From assembly GCA_030950285.1 (NCBI GenBank), contig JAUZRR010000044.1, forward strand, positions 1 through 44,224: a DNA stretch of 44,224 nt, written 5' to 3'. This DNA comes from Planctomycetota bacterium (GTDB lineage: Bacteria > Planctomycetota > Phycisphaerae > Phycisphaerales > UBA1924). Both the position numbers and the translations under genes were made by a program. A model generated the notes under the pieces. That model searched no databases. It saw nothing but the letters and a program-made list of their open reading frames with translations, and was not told the origin of the DNA. This document shows positions 31,905 through 40,048 of this stretch, one piece after another. How positions within the stretch are numbered: position 1 is the first letter of the stretch; each line of letters opens with the position of its first letter.

Positions 31905-34652
31905 ATGGCACAGGTGACCTATGACGGCCGGAGTTTCATGCTCGACGGGCGTCGCGTGTGGATTGTGGGCGGATCTATTCATTACGCGAGGCTGCCCCGG
32001 TCTGAATGGGCCGGGCGGATCGCCGCGGCAAAGCAGGCGGGGATCAACGCGATCGAGACCCCCGCGATCTGGAGCCGGCACGAGCCCAGACCCGGGAAGT
32101 TCGACTTCGAGGGCGACAACGACCTCCGGCACTTTGTCCAGCTGGCTGGGGAGGCGGGGATGCACGTCATCCTGCGGACCGGGCCTTTCGTCGGGTCGGG
32201 GTACGACGCGGGGGGGATTCCCGCGTGGCTTTTGGCAAAGCCCGGGGTCGAGCCCCGGCGCGGCAACGGCCCCTTCCTCGAGGCCTGCTCGCGCTATCTG
32301 ACCGCGCTGATCGGGCAGGTCAAGGACCTCCAAGTCGAGAGCCCGGGCAAGGGCGGCCCGATCCTGCTGGTCCAGAACGAGCACGGGTGGACCTGCGGCG
32401 ACGACGTCCAGGCAGCGGCGTATCTCGGGGAACTCCTCCGCTACCTCCGCGAAGCCGGGGTCAAGGTCCCGGTCATCAACGCCAACGGGCTGTGGCAGTC
32501 GGTCGAGGGTGAGATCGAGTGCTGGTCGGGGGCTGAGGATCTGCTCGCGATCTCGCGGCAACTGACCGAGGTCCACCCCCGCGCGCCGCGGCTGATCGCA
32601 GACCTTCGGCTGGGCGACCCGATGGTCTGGGGGCAGGACGAGCCCGACGCCCAGAACGCCGAGGCGGTCGTGCGGTCGGCGGCCGAGGCGCTGGCCGGGG
32701 CGTCGCAGTTTGTGCTCAACCCCTTCGCCGGCGGGCAGACGTTCGGCTTTGGGGGCGGACGGATGCCCCACTCCATGGATGGGTACATCACCACCAGGCA
32801 CGACCTCGGTGCGCTGGTCAAAGCCGACGGCGAGCGCAGCCCGGCTTACAGCATGGTCCGCCGGCTCACCATGTTCGCCAACCGGTTCGGGCGCGTGTTC
32901 GCCCACCTGGACCCCGACGACCGGCCGGTGGTGCTGAGCCCCTCGCTCGAAGGCAGTGGGATCACGGTCGTCCCCACACGGGGCACCCAGGGGTCGGTCG
33001 TGTTCGTCTTCGGCCAGAAGGGCAAGCGGGGCAGAGCCGCGCCGGTCGCGAGCCTGCTTCTGCCCGACGGCACCGGGCTTGACGTGCCCATCGGCACCTG
33101 CGGGACGTCGTGGTGTGTGTTTGACGTGCTGCTCGGCGGCCGCGCGACGCTGGACTTCTGCTCGCTGAGCGCGTTCGCAACCGTGGGCAGCACGCTGGTC
33201 TGCTTCGGGCCGAGCGGGTCGGTCGGGCTGGTGAGCATCAACGGCTCGCCGTTCGAAGTGACCGTGCCCGGGGGCAAGAGTCCCGACATCATCGAGCACG
33301 AGGGCGTGCAGGTCATCGTCGCGAGCGAGGACCAACTCGACAACGTACAGGTGACCGACGAGGGCGTCTTTGTCGGCGTGGCGGCGTTCGACGAGGAGGG
33401 CGCTCCGATCGCCAGCGCGGGGAACAAAAAGTACACTCTCGTCGCGGCCGATGGCAAGGTGAGTGTGCGCAAAGCCGGGACCTACGCCAGGCGGCCCACA
33501 CCTGCGCGGAAGCTGGAGACCGACTGGGAGTTCGCCGAGACCACCGAGTATGTGGACGGGAGCAGCGCGAAGTACGCGGTGATCGCCGGCCCGGCCGATC
33601 TCGGCGATCTCGGTGCGCCCTACGGCTACGGGTGGTACCGGATGCGGTTCCGCTCGACCGGTGCACGCCGGGTCAAGGTCGCGTCTCCCAAGTCGGCCGA
33701 TCGGCTTTCGGTGTTTCTTGATGCCGAGCCCGCGGGGATCTTTGGTCGCGGCCCGGGGGCGTCGGGCGAGCTGACGGTGCAGCTCAAGAAGGCCGACCAC
33801 ACGATGGTCGTGCTGGCTGAGAACCTCGGGCGTCCTTCGGGCGGGCAGGACCTCAAGCCGGCCAAGGGTCTGTGCGACGAGTGGTATGAGCTGAGTGCGT
33901 TCCGCGCCGGTCGGTCGAAGATTGTCGAGGGCTTGCCGGTTGAGTTGCTCTCCTACCGCGTCCCGTTGTGGGAGGTTCGGCGTGGTGATGTGACGCATCC
34001 GCAGCGGGTGTCGTGGTCGTTCATCCACCGCCGCAAGAGCCCGATCTTTGTGCGTATGGGCGAGATCGGGGTGCGGGGTCTGGTGATGCTCAACGAGGAG
34101 CCTGTGCACTTCTTCGAGCCCGGTGCCGACAACGACCTGGTGTTCGACCAGGAGACGCTCAACCGGGGGAACAACACGCTTGAGCTGGCGATCTCGGCCG
34201 ACAGTGTGAGCGACGCCGACCTGACAAGCCTGCTCGCCGAGATGAGCAAGAACACCTCGTTCTTTGAGGGCAAGGAGACCCTCGGCGGCAAGGTCGAGTG
34301 GGCGTTTGCCCAGTGGGAGATGCCCGGCCCGACCGCCTACGACCCGCTCGGGAAGAGCGCGCAGCAGGCGCCCACGTGGTTCCGCACCGAGTTCGAGACT
34401 CCCGAAGCCGATCGCAACGTCGCGCTGATTCTCGCGGGGCTCAGCAAGGGGCAGTTTTACGTCAACGGGCGGCACGTCGGGCGGTACTTTGTCGCATCTG
34501 AGGGCAAGCCCGTCCCGCCGCAGCACGAGTACCTGCTGCCGCGGTCGTGGCTGCGGGACGACGGCCCCAACGAGCTGCTGCTCTTTGACGAGCACGGCGG
34601 CGATCCGCGCAAGTGCGAGCTGCTGGCGGTGCGAAGGGTGGATGGAGCATGA
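31905..34652 (+). CDS. glycoside hydrolase family 35-like protein (beta-galactosidase-like)
   Basis: 915 aa. N-terminal TIM barrel of GH35 type: GGSIHYARLPRSEW (22-35), AKQAGINAIETPAIWSRHEP (42-61), GKFDFEGDNDLRHFVQLAGEAG, VILRTGPFVGSGYDAGGIPAWLL (88-110) and VQNEHGW (156-162), whose E159 is the family acid/base. Jelly-roll domains follow, ending FYVNGRHVGRYF and DGPNELLLFD. Two active-site differences: the nucleophile strand, normally SEFWxGWxxxWG, reads IADLRLGDPMVWG (Asp233 for Glu), and the substrate-site AEW of the family is GSGYD. Activity may be altered or lost. No signal peptide, so apparently cytoplasmic. ACGGAG lies 9 nt upstream of ATG 31905. It overlaps the HD-hydrolase gene. Confidence 0.88.
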   Translation: MAQVTYDGRSFMLDGRRVWIVGGSIHYARLPRSEWAGRIAAAKQAGINAIETPAIWSRHEPRPGKFDFEGDNDLRHFVQLAGEAGMHVILRTGPFVGSGYDAGGIPAWLLAKPGVEPRRGNGPFLEACSRYLTALIGQVKDLQVESPGKGGPILLVQNEHGWTCGDDVQAAAYLGELLRYLREAGVKVPVINANGLWQSVEGEIECWSGAEDLLAISRQLTEVHPRAPRLIADLRLGDPMVWGQDEPDAQNAEAVVRSAAEALAGASQFVLNPFAGGQTFGFGGGRMPHSMDGYITTRHDLGALVKADGERSPAYSMVRRLTMFANRFGRVFAHLDPDDRPVVLSPSLEGSGITVVPTRGTQGSVVFVFGQKGKRGRAAPVASLLLPDGTGLDVPIGTCGTSWCVFDVLLGGRATLDFCSLSAFATVGSTLVCFGPSGSVGLVSINGSPFEVTVPGGKSPDIIEHEGVQVIVASEDQLDNVQVTDEGVFVGVAAFDEEGAPIASAGNKKYTLVAADGKVSVRKAGTYARRPTPARKLETDWEFAETTEYVDGSSAKYAVIAGPADLGDLGAPYGYGWYRMRFRSTGARRVKVASPKSADRLSVFLDAEPAGIFGRGPGASGELTVQLKKADHTMVVLAENLGRPSGGQDLKPAKGLCDEWYELSAFRAGRSKIVEGLPVELLSYRVPLWEVRRGDVTHPQRVSWSFIHRRKSPIFVRMGEIGVRGLVMLNEEPVHFFEPGADNDLVFDQETLNRGNNTLELAISADSVSDADLTSLLAEMSKNTSFFEGKETLGGKVEWAFAQWEMPGPTAYDPLGKSAQQAPTWFRTEFETPEADRNVALILAGLSKGQFYVNGRHVGRYFVASEGKPVPPQHEYLLPRSWLRDDGPNELLLFDEHGGDPRKCELLAVRRVDGA

Positions 34653-35215
34653 GCGGGCTCGAGAAAGCACGCGATCTGCCCGGGCCGATGTGGCAGCGGG
34701 CGGCGGCGTTTGCTGCGCGGCGGCACGAGGGGCAGCTGCGCAAGGACAAGCGCACGCCCTACGCGTCGCACCCGTTCCGGGTCGCGATGACGGTGCGCGA
34801 TCTGTTCGAGCACGCCGACGAGGCGACGCTGTGTGCGGCGATCCTGCACGACACGATCGAGGACACCGCGACGGACTTCGACGACATCGAGAGCGGGTTT
34901 GGGACGCAGGTCGCCGAGATCGTCGCGGCGCTCACGAAGAACATGCTGCTGCGCGAGGACGCCCGCGAGCCCGAGTACGACCAGAGGCTCCGCGAGGCGG
35001 ACTGGCGGGCGCGGCTGGTCAAGCTGGCCGATGCGTATGACAACCTCTGCGACATCGCGTACCGGCCCGACGGCGGCGCGAAGACGCAGCGCAAGCACCT
35101 CGCCCGGTGCGAGCGGGCGATCGCGCTGGCCGAGCCCGATGCTGCGGATCACGCCGAGACCGCGCGGGCGATCCTGCTGCTGCGCGAAGCGATGCGGCGT
35201 GTCGCGAGCGGCTGA
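34649..35215 (+). CDS. HD-domain hydrolase of the SpoT/MESH1 type
   Basis: 188 aa, a stand-alone HD domain. RRHEGQLRKDKRTPYASHPFRVA (first His motif) and CAAILHDTIEDTATDFDDI (HD and ED motifs) followed by LVKLADAYDNL give the metal-binding pattern of (p)ppGpp hydrolases. No synthetase, TGS or ACT domain. The natural substrate could be ppGpp, or NADPH as reported for MESH1-like proteins; the sequence does not decide. The ATG overlaps the glycosidase stop (ATGA), so the two genes are coupled, which is an unexpected pairing. Confidence 0.88.
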   Translation: MSGLEKARDLPGPMWQRAAAFAARRHEGQLRKDKRTPYASHPFRVAMTVRDLFEHADEATLCAAILHDTIEDTATDFDDIESGFGTQVAEIVAALTKNMLLREDAREPEYDQRLREADWRARLVKLADAYDNLCDIAYRPDGGAKTQRKHLARCERAIALAEPDAADHAETARAILLLREAMRRVASG

Positions 35216-35251
35216 AGGGCTTTGTGCCGACTTGTGCAGATGCTGGTTCGT

Positions 35252-35277
35252 TGTCCTCTCGCTTGCGCGAGGGGGCA
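35252..35277. repeat. family A hairpin, degenerate
   Basis: TGT-CCTCTCGC-TTGC-GCGAGGGG-GCA after the HD-hydrolase stop. It has one stem mismatch and an altered right flank. Confidence 0.65.
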
Positions 35278-35354
35278 GGGCGTGTGTGTACGCCTCGTCT
35301 CGGGGTCACTCGTTTTCCGCCGCGTGCGGGCCAACCATGTGCTGACGTGGAGCG

Positions 35355-36029
35355 TTACTGCGCGGGCCTTGCGGCAAAGCTCTCGGGGGTCATCACCAGC
35401 TCTTCGTGCAGGGCCCATTTGCCCCCGGCGTGGAGGAATGTTTTTTCCGGGCCGCCGCGCTTGAACCCGACCCGTTCGATCATGCGTTCGCTGCGGGTGT
35501 TGTCGCTCTGCATCCACGCGAGCACGCGGTGCAGCCCGAGCCCGTCGGGCAGGTCGGCGAAGGCGTACCGGAACAGGCCGATCAGCCCTTCGGTCGCGTA
35601 GCCCTTGCCCTCGGCGCTGGCGGCAAGCCAGCAGTTGGCGTCGCCCTCCCACGCCAGCCCGCGGCGGATCGCGTTGAGGTTGCACGCCCCGACGATCGAG
35701 CCGGCGCGGTCGATCATGATGCGGCGGCAGGCCTTTCCGGACGCTTCGCCCTGGGTGGTGAGCGCGAGTTGACGGTCGAAGAGCTGGTCGTCGGTCTCGT
35801 CTGGCATATGCAGCGGGCTGAAACGCTCGAGGTGCTGGCGGCTCTTCTGGACCACCTCGATAAACGCGCGGCGGTCGTTCTCGATGAGCGGGCGGAGCAG
35901 CAGCCTGGCGGTGCGGATCGTGCCCGACGGCAGCACCTCGACCGGACGGGGCGGCGTCAGCGGCGTGCGGTCGGTCAGGGTCACCACTGCGGGCGTGCGC
36001 GGAGCACGCGGGGCTCGGTCGGTCTGCAT
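35355..36029 (-). CDS. GNAT-family N-acetyltransferase (RimJ/RimL-like)
   Basis: 224 aa. Core GNAT fold: TARLLLRPLIENDRRAFIEV at the N-terminal strand-helix, then DANCWLAASAEGKGYATEGLIGLFRYAF with the acetyl-CoA pyrophosphate loop (Q/R-x-x-G-x-G/A as EGKGYA), and HRVLAWMQSDNTRSERMIERVGFKRGG. This is the RimJ/RimL/SSAT-like group that acetylates N-terminal alpha-amines or small amines. About 35 Pro/Arg/Thr-rich residues precede the domain. The gene starts 3 nt after the gnd stop, so it is cotranscribed. Substrate unknown. Confidence 0.85.
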   Translation of the reverse strand: MQTDRAPRAPRTPAVVTLTDRTPLTPPRPVEVLPSGTIRTARLLLRPLIENDRRAFIEVVQKSRQHLERFSPLHMPDETDDQLFDRQLALTTQGEASGKACRRIMIDRAGSIVGACNLNAIRRGLAWEGDANCWLAASAEGKGYATEGLIGLFRYAFADLPDGLGLHRVLAWMQSDNTRSERMIERVGFKRGGPEKTFLHAGGKWALHEELVMTPESFAARPAQ

Positions 36030-36032
36030 TGG

Positions 36033-37601
36033 TCAGGCCTCGTGCTGGGGCCGCTCCGGGTGCGGCCAGTCAAGGTGGAAGAACGTGCCCCGCGCGGTGT
36101 CGGTGCGTTCGTAGGTGTGGGCACCGAAATAATCGCGTTGGGCCTGGATGATGTTGGCGCTGCCGTTGGCGGTGCGGAGGGCGTCGTAGTACGCCAGCGC
36201 GCTCGAGAACGCCGGCACCGGCACGCCCATCGCGGCGGCGGTGGCGACGACCTCGCGCCACGCGTCGTGCCACTGCCCGATCTGCTCGACAAACGTCGGC
36301 GCCATCAACAGGTTGGGGATGTTGCCGGTCCCGCCCCCTGTGTCGGTGTAGGCCTGGGTGATGGTGTGCAGCAGGCGGGCGCGGATGATGCACCCGCCGC
36401 GCCAGATGCCGGCGATCGAGGCAAAGTCGAGGTCCCACTCCCACTCGTCGGAGGCCTCGGCCATCATCGCGAACCCCTGGGCGTAGGCGCAGACCTTCGA
36501 GCAGTAGAGCGCCCGGCGGATCGCCTCGATGAACCGGTCGCGGTTGCCTTTGAACGCTGAACCCACCGGCCCCCGCAGCACGCCCGACGCCGCGACACGG
36601 AGGTCTTTCTGCGCGCTGATCGCCCGGGCAAAGACCGCTTCGGCAATCGTCGGCGCGGGGACGCCCAGCAGCAGGGCCGCCTCACTGGTCCAGCGGCCGG
36701 TGCCCTTCTGCCCGGCGGTGTCGAGGACGATGTCCACGAACGGCGCCCCGGTCACCGGGTCGGCTTGGCCGAGGATGTCGGCGGTGATCTCGATCAGGAA
36801 CGAGTCGAGCTCGGTGGTGTTCCACGCGGCAAAGACCTCGGCCATTTTCGCGGGGTCGAGCCCGAGCACGCCCCGCAGCAGGGCGCACGCCTCGGCGATC
36901 ATCTGCATGTCGGCGTACTCGATCCCGTTGTGGACCATCTTGACAAAGTGCCCGGCTGCCCCGGGGCCGATGTGGGCGGTACACGCCACGGCGCCCGGCG
37001 CGTCGACGGGTTTGCCCGGGGCTTCGCCTTCGATGGGTTTGCCGGTCGTCGCGTCCACTTTGGCAGCGATCGCGGTCCAGACCGGTTCGAGTGCGGCCCA
37101 GGCTTCCGGATCGCCCCCGGGCATGAGGCTGGGGCCGAAGCGCGCGCCCAGTTCTCCTCCCGAGACCCCAGACCCGACAAAGAGCAGCCCCTTGGCTTTG
37201 AGGTCTTTCTCGCGGCGGGCGGTGTCGTCCCAGTGGGCGTTGCCGCCGTCGACGATGACGTCGCCGGGTTCCATGTGTTCGGCGAGGGCGTCGATGACGG
37301 CGTCGGTGGCTTTGCCGGCTTTGATGAGCATGACCGCGACGCGGGGTCGTTTGAGGCTGTTGACGAAGTCCTTCATCTCGGCGGCGGGCACCAGCGAGCC
37401 CGGGCCTCTGCCTCGGTAGCCGTCGCCGAACGAGCCGGGCGGATGCTCGGCGAGCATCTCGTCGGTGACGCTGGTGGTGCGGTTGTAGACCGCGGTGGCA
37501 AAGCCGTGGTCGGCGATATTGAGGGCCAGGTTCTGGCCCATGACCGCCAGGCCGACGACGCCGACGTCTGCCGAGGCGGGCTTTGGTGTGGGGAAAGGCA
37601 T
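36033..37601 (-). CDS. gnd: 6-phosphogluconate dehydrogenase (decarboxylating)
   Basis: 522 aa. Oxidises and decarboxylates 6-phosphogluconate to ribulose 5-phosphate with NADP in the pentose phosphate pathway. Rossmann start [21 protein letters not shown], the substrate block [22 protein letters not shown], catalytic Lys/His in [17 protein letters not shown], and [10 protein letters not shown] near the C-terminus. It is 35-50 residues longer than most Gnd proteins; part of the excess is a Pro/Gly/Ala-rich insert ([18 protein letters not shown]) just before the catalytic block. CAGGAG lies 8 nt before ATG 37601. The GNAT gene follows 3 nt after the stop. Confidence 0.95.
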   Translation of the reverse strand: MPFPTPKPASADVGVVGLAVMGQNLALNIADHGFATAVYNRTTSVTDEMLAEHPPGSFGDGYRGRGPGSLVPAAEMKDFVNSLKRPRVAVMLIKAGKATDAVIDALAEHMEPGDVIVDGGNAHWDDTARREKDLKAKGLLFVGSGVSGGELGARFGPSLMPGGDPEAWAALEPVWTAIAAKVDATTGKPIEGEAPGKPVDAPGAVACTAHIGPGAAGHFVKMVHNGIEYADMQMIAEACALLRGVLGLDPAKMAEVFAAWNTTELDSFLIEITADILGQADPVTGAPFVDIVLDTAGQKGTGRWTSEAALLLGVPAPTIAEAVFARAISAQKDLRVAASGVLRGPVGSAFKGNRDRFIEAIRRALYCSKVCAYAQGFAMMAEASDEWEWDLDFASIAGIWRGGCIIRARLLHTITQAYTDTGGGTGNIPNLLMAPTFVEQIGQWHDAWREVVATAAAMGVPVPAFSSALAYYDALRTANGSANIIQAQRDYFGAHTYERTDTARGTFFHLDWPHPERPQHEA

Positions 37602-37664
37602 GGCAAACTCCTGCAAGAGTGACACCCCCCACCGGCCCCCCACCGGCCCCCCCACCGGCCCCCG

Positions 37665-37916
37665 TCAGACGGGGCGTGGGGGGGAGGGGATGGCGCAGCG
37701 TGTCCTTGGGGGGGATATCGGCCGGATGCAGACCGGAGCGACAATCGTTCGAGGGTGTGCCCGGCGGGGGCGGGGGCGGGGGCGGGGGCGGGGGCGGGGG
37801 CGAGGATGGGGATGGGGGATGGGGGTGGGGGTGGTGCGGAGGATGCCGTCCATGTGGACGATCTGGACGAGCCGATCGAAGCCGCCGAGGGCCTCGAGAC
37901 GGTCGGGGATGGTCAT
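37665..37916 (-). CDS. candidate small protein with Pro/His-Arg repeat
   Basis: 83 aa. The first ~27 residues (MTIPDRLEALGGFDRLVQIV, then HMDGILR) have strongly G/C-ending codons and a plausible amphipathic helix, so they look coding. The rest is a PRPRPRPR-type repeat made by the GGGGGC microsatellite. No ribosome binding site is visible and nothing downstream supports it. It may instead be a pseudogene 5' end running into repeat DNA. Confidence 0.35.
   Translation of the reverse strand: MTIPDRLEALGGFDRLVQIVHMDGILRTTPTPIPHPHPRPRPRPRPRPRPRRAHPRTIVAPVCIRPISPPRTRCAIPSPPRPV
37764..37833. repeat. G-rich microsatellite (GGGGGC)n then GATGGGG repeats
   Basis: About six GGGGGC units on the plus strand, followed by GATGGGGATGGGGG and similar units. 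Many runs of four or five G within 70 bases make a G-quadruplex very likely on the plus strand. Confidence 0.88.
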
Positions 37917-38027
37917 GCGGCGGGTACGGCAGCACCCCGACGCGGGTTCGGGCGGGCGGCCCACCGCCCCGGCGTATAAATACTCCAGGACCCCGGCAGA
38001 GCCCAGCGCTGCGAGAGACCCGAGGCC

Positions 38028-38060
38028 GGCACCCCGGCACCCCGGCACCCCGGCACCCGG
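38028..38060. repeat. CCCCGGCA tandem repeat
   Basis: CCCCGGCA repeated about four times, 18 nt upstream of the start of the membrane-protein gene. Confidence 0.7.
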
Positions 38061-38077
38061 TCAGGAGGAAGCCCGGC

Positions 38078-38674
38078 ATGCGACACACCACGCCGTCCGC
38101 AAAGCACCGAGCGTCGCCGACCCACCGCGAGAGCCTGTGGCGGTTCGTGGCGCTGGCGGCGGTGCTGGTGCTCTACTTTGGGTTCATGAGCTGGAAGTAC
38201 GACGCCGCGACGGGGGCGTGGCTGGCGGCGCTGAGCTGGAGCTTCTTTGTCCTTTGCACGCCCGTCGCCGACGGCGGGTTCATCATCGACTTTCCGGTCC
38301 GGCTGCTCTTTGGCACGCGGATGCTCTTCACCGAGATCGGGGTCTGGGTTGTGGCGATCGGGCTCAATGTGGTGGCGCTCAGCGTGGCCCCGCAGGAGTA
38401 CGAGCAGACCGCGCTGACCCGGCTGCTGCACACGATCCTCACGACGCCGTGGCCGTACTGGAGCATCGTGGTGCTCTCGGCGACGGGGACGCTGCTCTCG
38501 ATCTGGTTCGGCGACGAGATGCTCGACGTGACCACCCACGCGGCCCGCACGAAGCACCACCGGCACGGGTTCACGCACCGGGTGCTGGTGGTGGTCGGGC
38601 TGGGCTTGCTGACGGTGCTGGCGTATTCGCACCTGCTGCGGCATCTGGGGGTGGAGGTGCCGGGGGGCGGGTGA
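38078..38674 (+). CDS. conserved-looking multi-pass membrane protein, 198 aa
   Basis: Four to five hydrophobic segments: FVALAAVLVLYFGFMSW, AALSWSFFVLCTPVADG, IGVWVVAIGLNVVALSV, YWSIVVLSATGTLLSIWFG and VLVVVGLGLLTVLAYSHLL. A loop contains FIIDFPVRLLFGTRMLFTEIG; the HTTPSAKHRASPTH leader and the AARTKHHRHGFTHR loop are His/Arg-rich and may lie in the cytoplasm. I do not recognise a named family. AGGAGG lies 9 nt before the ATG, so translation start is well supported. The gene runs into a GTGAGGGGC repeat at its stop codon. Confidence 0.8.
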   Translation: MRHTTPSAKHRASPTHRESLWRFVALAAVLVLYFGFMSWKYDAATGAWLAALSWSFFVLCTPVADGGFIIDFPVRLLFGTRMLFTEIGVWVVAIGLNVVALSVAPQEYEQTALTRLLHTILTTPWPYWSIVVLSATGTLLSIWFGDEMLDVTTHAARTKHHRHGFTHRVLVVVGLGLLTVLAYSHLLRHLGVEVPGGG

Positions 38675-38742
38675 GGGGCGTGAGGGGCGTGAGGGGGGTG
38701 AGAGGGTGAGGGGCGTGAGGGGGTGAGGGGCGTGAGGGGGTG
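38671..38742. repeat. GTGAGGGGC tandem repeat overlapping a stop codon
   Basis: GTGAGGGGC and variants repeated about eight times. The first unit supplies the TGA stop of the membrane-protein gene. Confidence 0.85.
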
Positions 38743-39289
38743 TTTCGGCGGCCGGGCCGTGGGTTTTGGTGCCGGCGCATGGGGTTTCTGCGCCAGGGCA
38801 TTGCTCTTTTGCGCGGGCGCATTGTCGTGGTGCGCGGGCGCATTGTTGTGGTGCGCGGGCGCATTGTCTTGGTGCGCGGGCGCATTGTTGTGGTGCGCGG
38901 GCGCATTGTTGTGGTGCGCGGGCGCATTGTCTTGGTGCGCGGGCGCATTGTTGTGGTGCGCGGGCGCATTGTCTTGGTGCGCGGGCGCGGTGACGTGGTG
39001 CGGGGGCGCGGTTCTTTGCGGTCGGGGTCAAGTGGGGTGCTGCGGCGGCCGATAGGTGCTCTGCACCGGCGGCCGAGAGGTGCGCTGCACCGACGGCCCG
39101 CCCAGCGCGGTGGTGCCACCACCGCCCCGCGCCGCGCCGCCGCCTGAGCGGGGTGCATGGTGCATCAACCCTTTTTTTTCTTGACACGCTGCGAGATCGG
39201 GCGGGCCTCTCCGCATCCATGGCGAGAAGGCGGGAGTGTCCCGCCTCCAGGCACCAACATTGCTCGAAGAAGCACGAAGGAGAAGAACC
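38743..39289. other. repeat-rich region with overlapping open frames
   Basis: Besides the 21-nt minisatellite there are two 24-nt units at 39043-39090 (CGGCGGCCGA and TAGGTGCTCTGCAC type). Plus- and minus-strand frames stay open across, giving RGRIVVV or RPRTTTM heptapeptides, but none has a ribosome binding site or family signature. TTGACA near 39181 may be part of the promoter of the exported-protein gene. Confidence 0.5.
38811..38999. repeat. 21-nt minisatellite, nine units
   Basis: The unit GCGCGGGCGCATTG followed by TCGTGGT, TTGTGGT or TCTTGGT is repeated eight times almost perfectly, with a ninth and partial tenth diverged copy to about 39020. Because the unit is 21 nt, all frames on both strands remain open and read as heptapeptides. 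It is unclear whether any is translated. Confidence 0.95.
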
Positions 39290-39970
39290 ATGCAGCAGGC
39301 ACAAATCATCACCAACCCCTCGTCCATCCTCCTCCTCGCCGGCGCCCTGTCGGCGTGCATGACGGGGTCGGCGGCGGCCCAGACGATCCTCGCGGGAGAC
39401 ATGGACAACTTTGGCGGCACCAATGACCCCGGCGACACACTGGTCATCCGACAACCGTTGGCGGATTGGCTCAGCAGATCAGGCTCCGGTGGCAACAACG
39501 ACTACTACCACAACGGCGACCCCATGCCGTTCGATGCAGACCTGTTCAACGAGGGGCCGCCAGACGGGCCTGCCAACTGGGAATTCGGATACACCTTCGA
39601 GAACCTCCCGACGCTTCACCCGGGCGCAAAGGTCCGCATCCACCTCAAGAGCTTGGGGGATTCATACAACGACTCGATCCATCTCCAGTACACCGGCAAC
39701 GGTTCCTCATTCAGCTCGCTTTGGGGTTCGAGCATCGACACGCTCTATGGAGGAGCTTGGTACGGTGGAGCTACTGCGGTCTTCGACATCCCGCTGGACA
39801 ACCTGCCCGGCGGGGGGAACATCATCGGGAACATCAACGCCGTTGGGTATCTTGATGTGTATGTGCAAGACGACACGGCCGTGGACTGGATCGAGCTGAC
39901 AATCCCCGCCCCCGGCACCGCGTCCCTGCTCGGGCTGGGCGCCGTGGTGGCGATGCGGCGGCGGCGGTAA
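39290..39970 (+). CDS. exported protein with PEP-CTERM-like sorting signal
   Basis: 226 aa. N-terminal signal peptide (SSILLLAGALSACMTGSAAAQ). The mature part is Asn/Gly/Asp-rich and beta-like: WEFGYTFENLPTLHPGAKVR, DTAVDWIELTIPAPG. The C-terminus has the exosortase signal pattern: a Pro-containing motif (IPAPGTA), a short hydrophobic helix (SLLGLGAVVAM) and RRRR. Such proteins are sorted to the outer surface by EpsH/exosortase, none of which is in the window. GAAGGAG lies 8 nt upstream of the ATG. No enzymatic family is recognised; a structural or matrix role is likely. It is preceded by a repeat-rich region and followed by a GT-rich microsatellite. Confidence 0.88.
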   Translation: MQQAQIITNPSSILLLAGALSACMTGSAAAQTILAGDMDNFGGTNDPGDTLVIRQPLADWLSRSGSGGNNDYYHNGDPMPFDADLFNEGPPDGPANWEFGYTFENLPTLHPGAKVRIHLKSLGDSYNDSIHLQYTGNGSSFSSLWGSSIDTLYGGAWYGGATAVFDIPLDNLPGGGNIIGNINAVGYLDVYVQDDTAVDWIELTIPAPGTASLLGLGAVVAMRRRR

Positions 39971-39971
39971 A

Positions 39972-40024
39972 GGGTCTGTGTGGGGGTCTGTGTGGGGGTC
40001 CTTGTGGGGGTCCTTGTGGGGGTC
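39972..40024. repeat. 12-nt tandem repeat
   Basis: GGGTCTGTGTGG twice, then GGGTCCTTGTGG twice, plus a partial unit, directly after the stop codon of the exported protein. Confidence 0.9.
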
Positions 40025-40048
40025 ACACGGCCCGGGGTATGGGAGCCC

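Noticed and set aside
31812..34670. A 952-codon open frame antisense to the GH35-like gene
   Set aside because: It is a by-product of high GC and G/C-ending codons on the other strand; its product has no family motif, whereas the plus strand shows clear GH35 blocks.
37665..38048. Longer form of the small minus-strand frame upstream of gnd
   Set aside because: The extra N-terminal part is Arg/Gly/Ala-rich and lies in CCCCGGCA repeat DNA; only the part from 37916 looks possibly coding.
38811..38999. Tandem repeat considered as a CRISPR array
   Set aside because: The 21-nt units abut with no unique spacers, so it is a minisatellite. No cas gene is nearby.
38740..39147. Repeat-made ORF (RGRIVVV heptapeptides) as a real gene
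   Set aside because: No ribosome binding site, and both strands are open because the unit is 21 nt; no evidence favours one frame.
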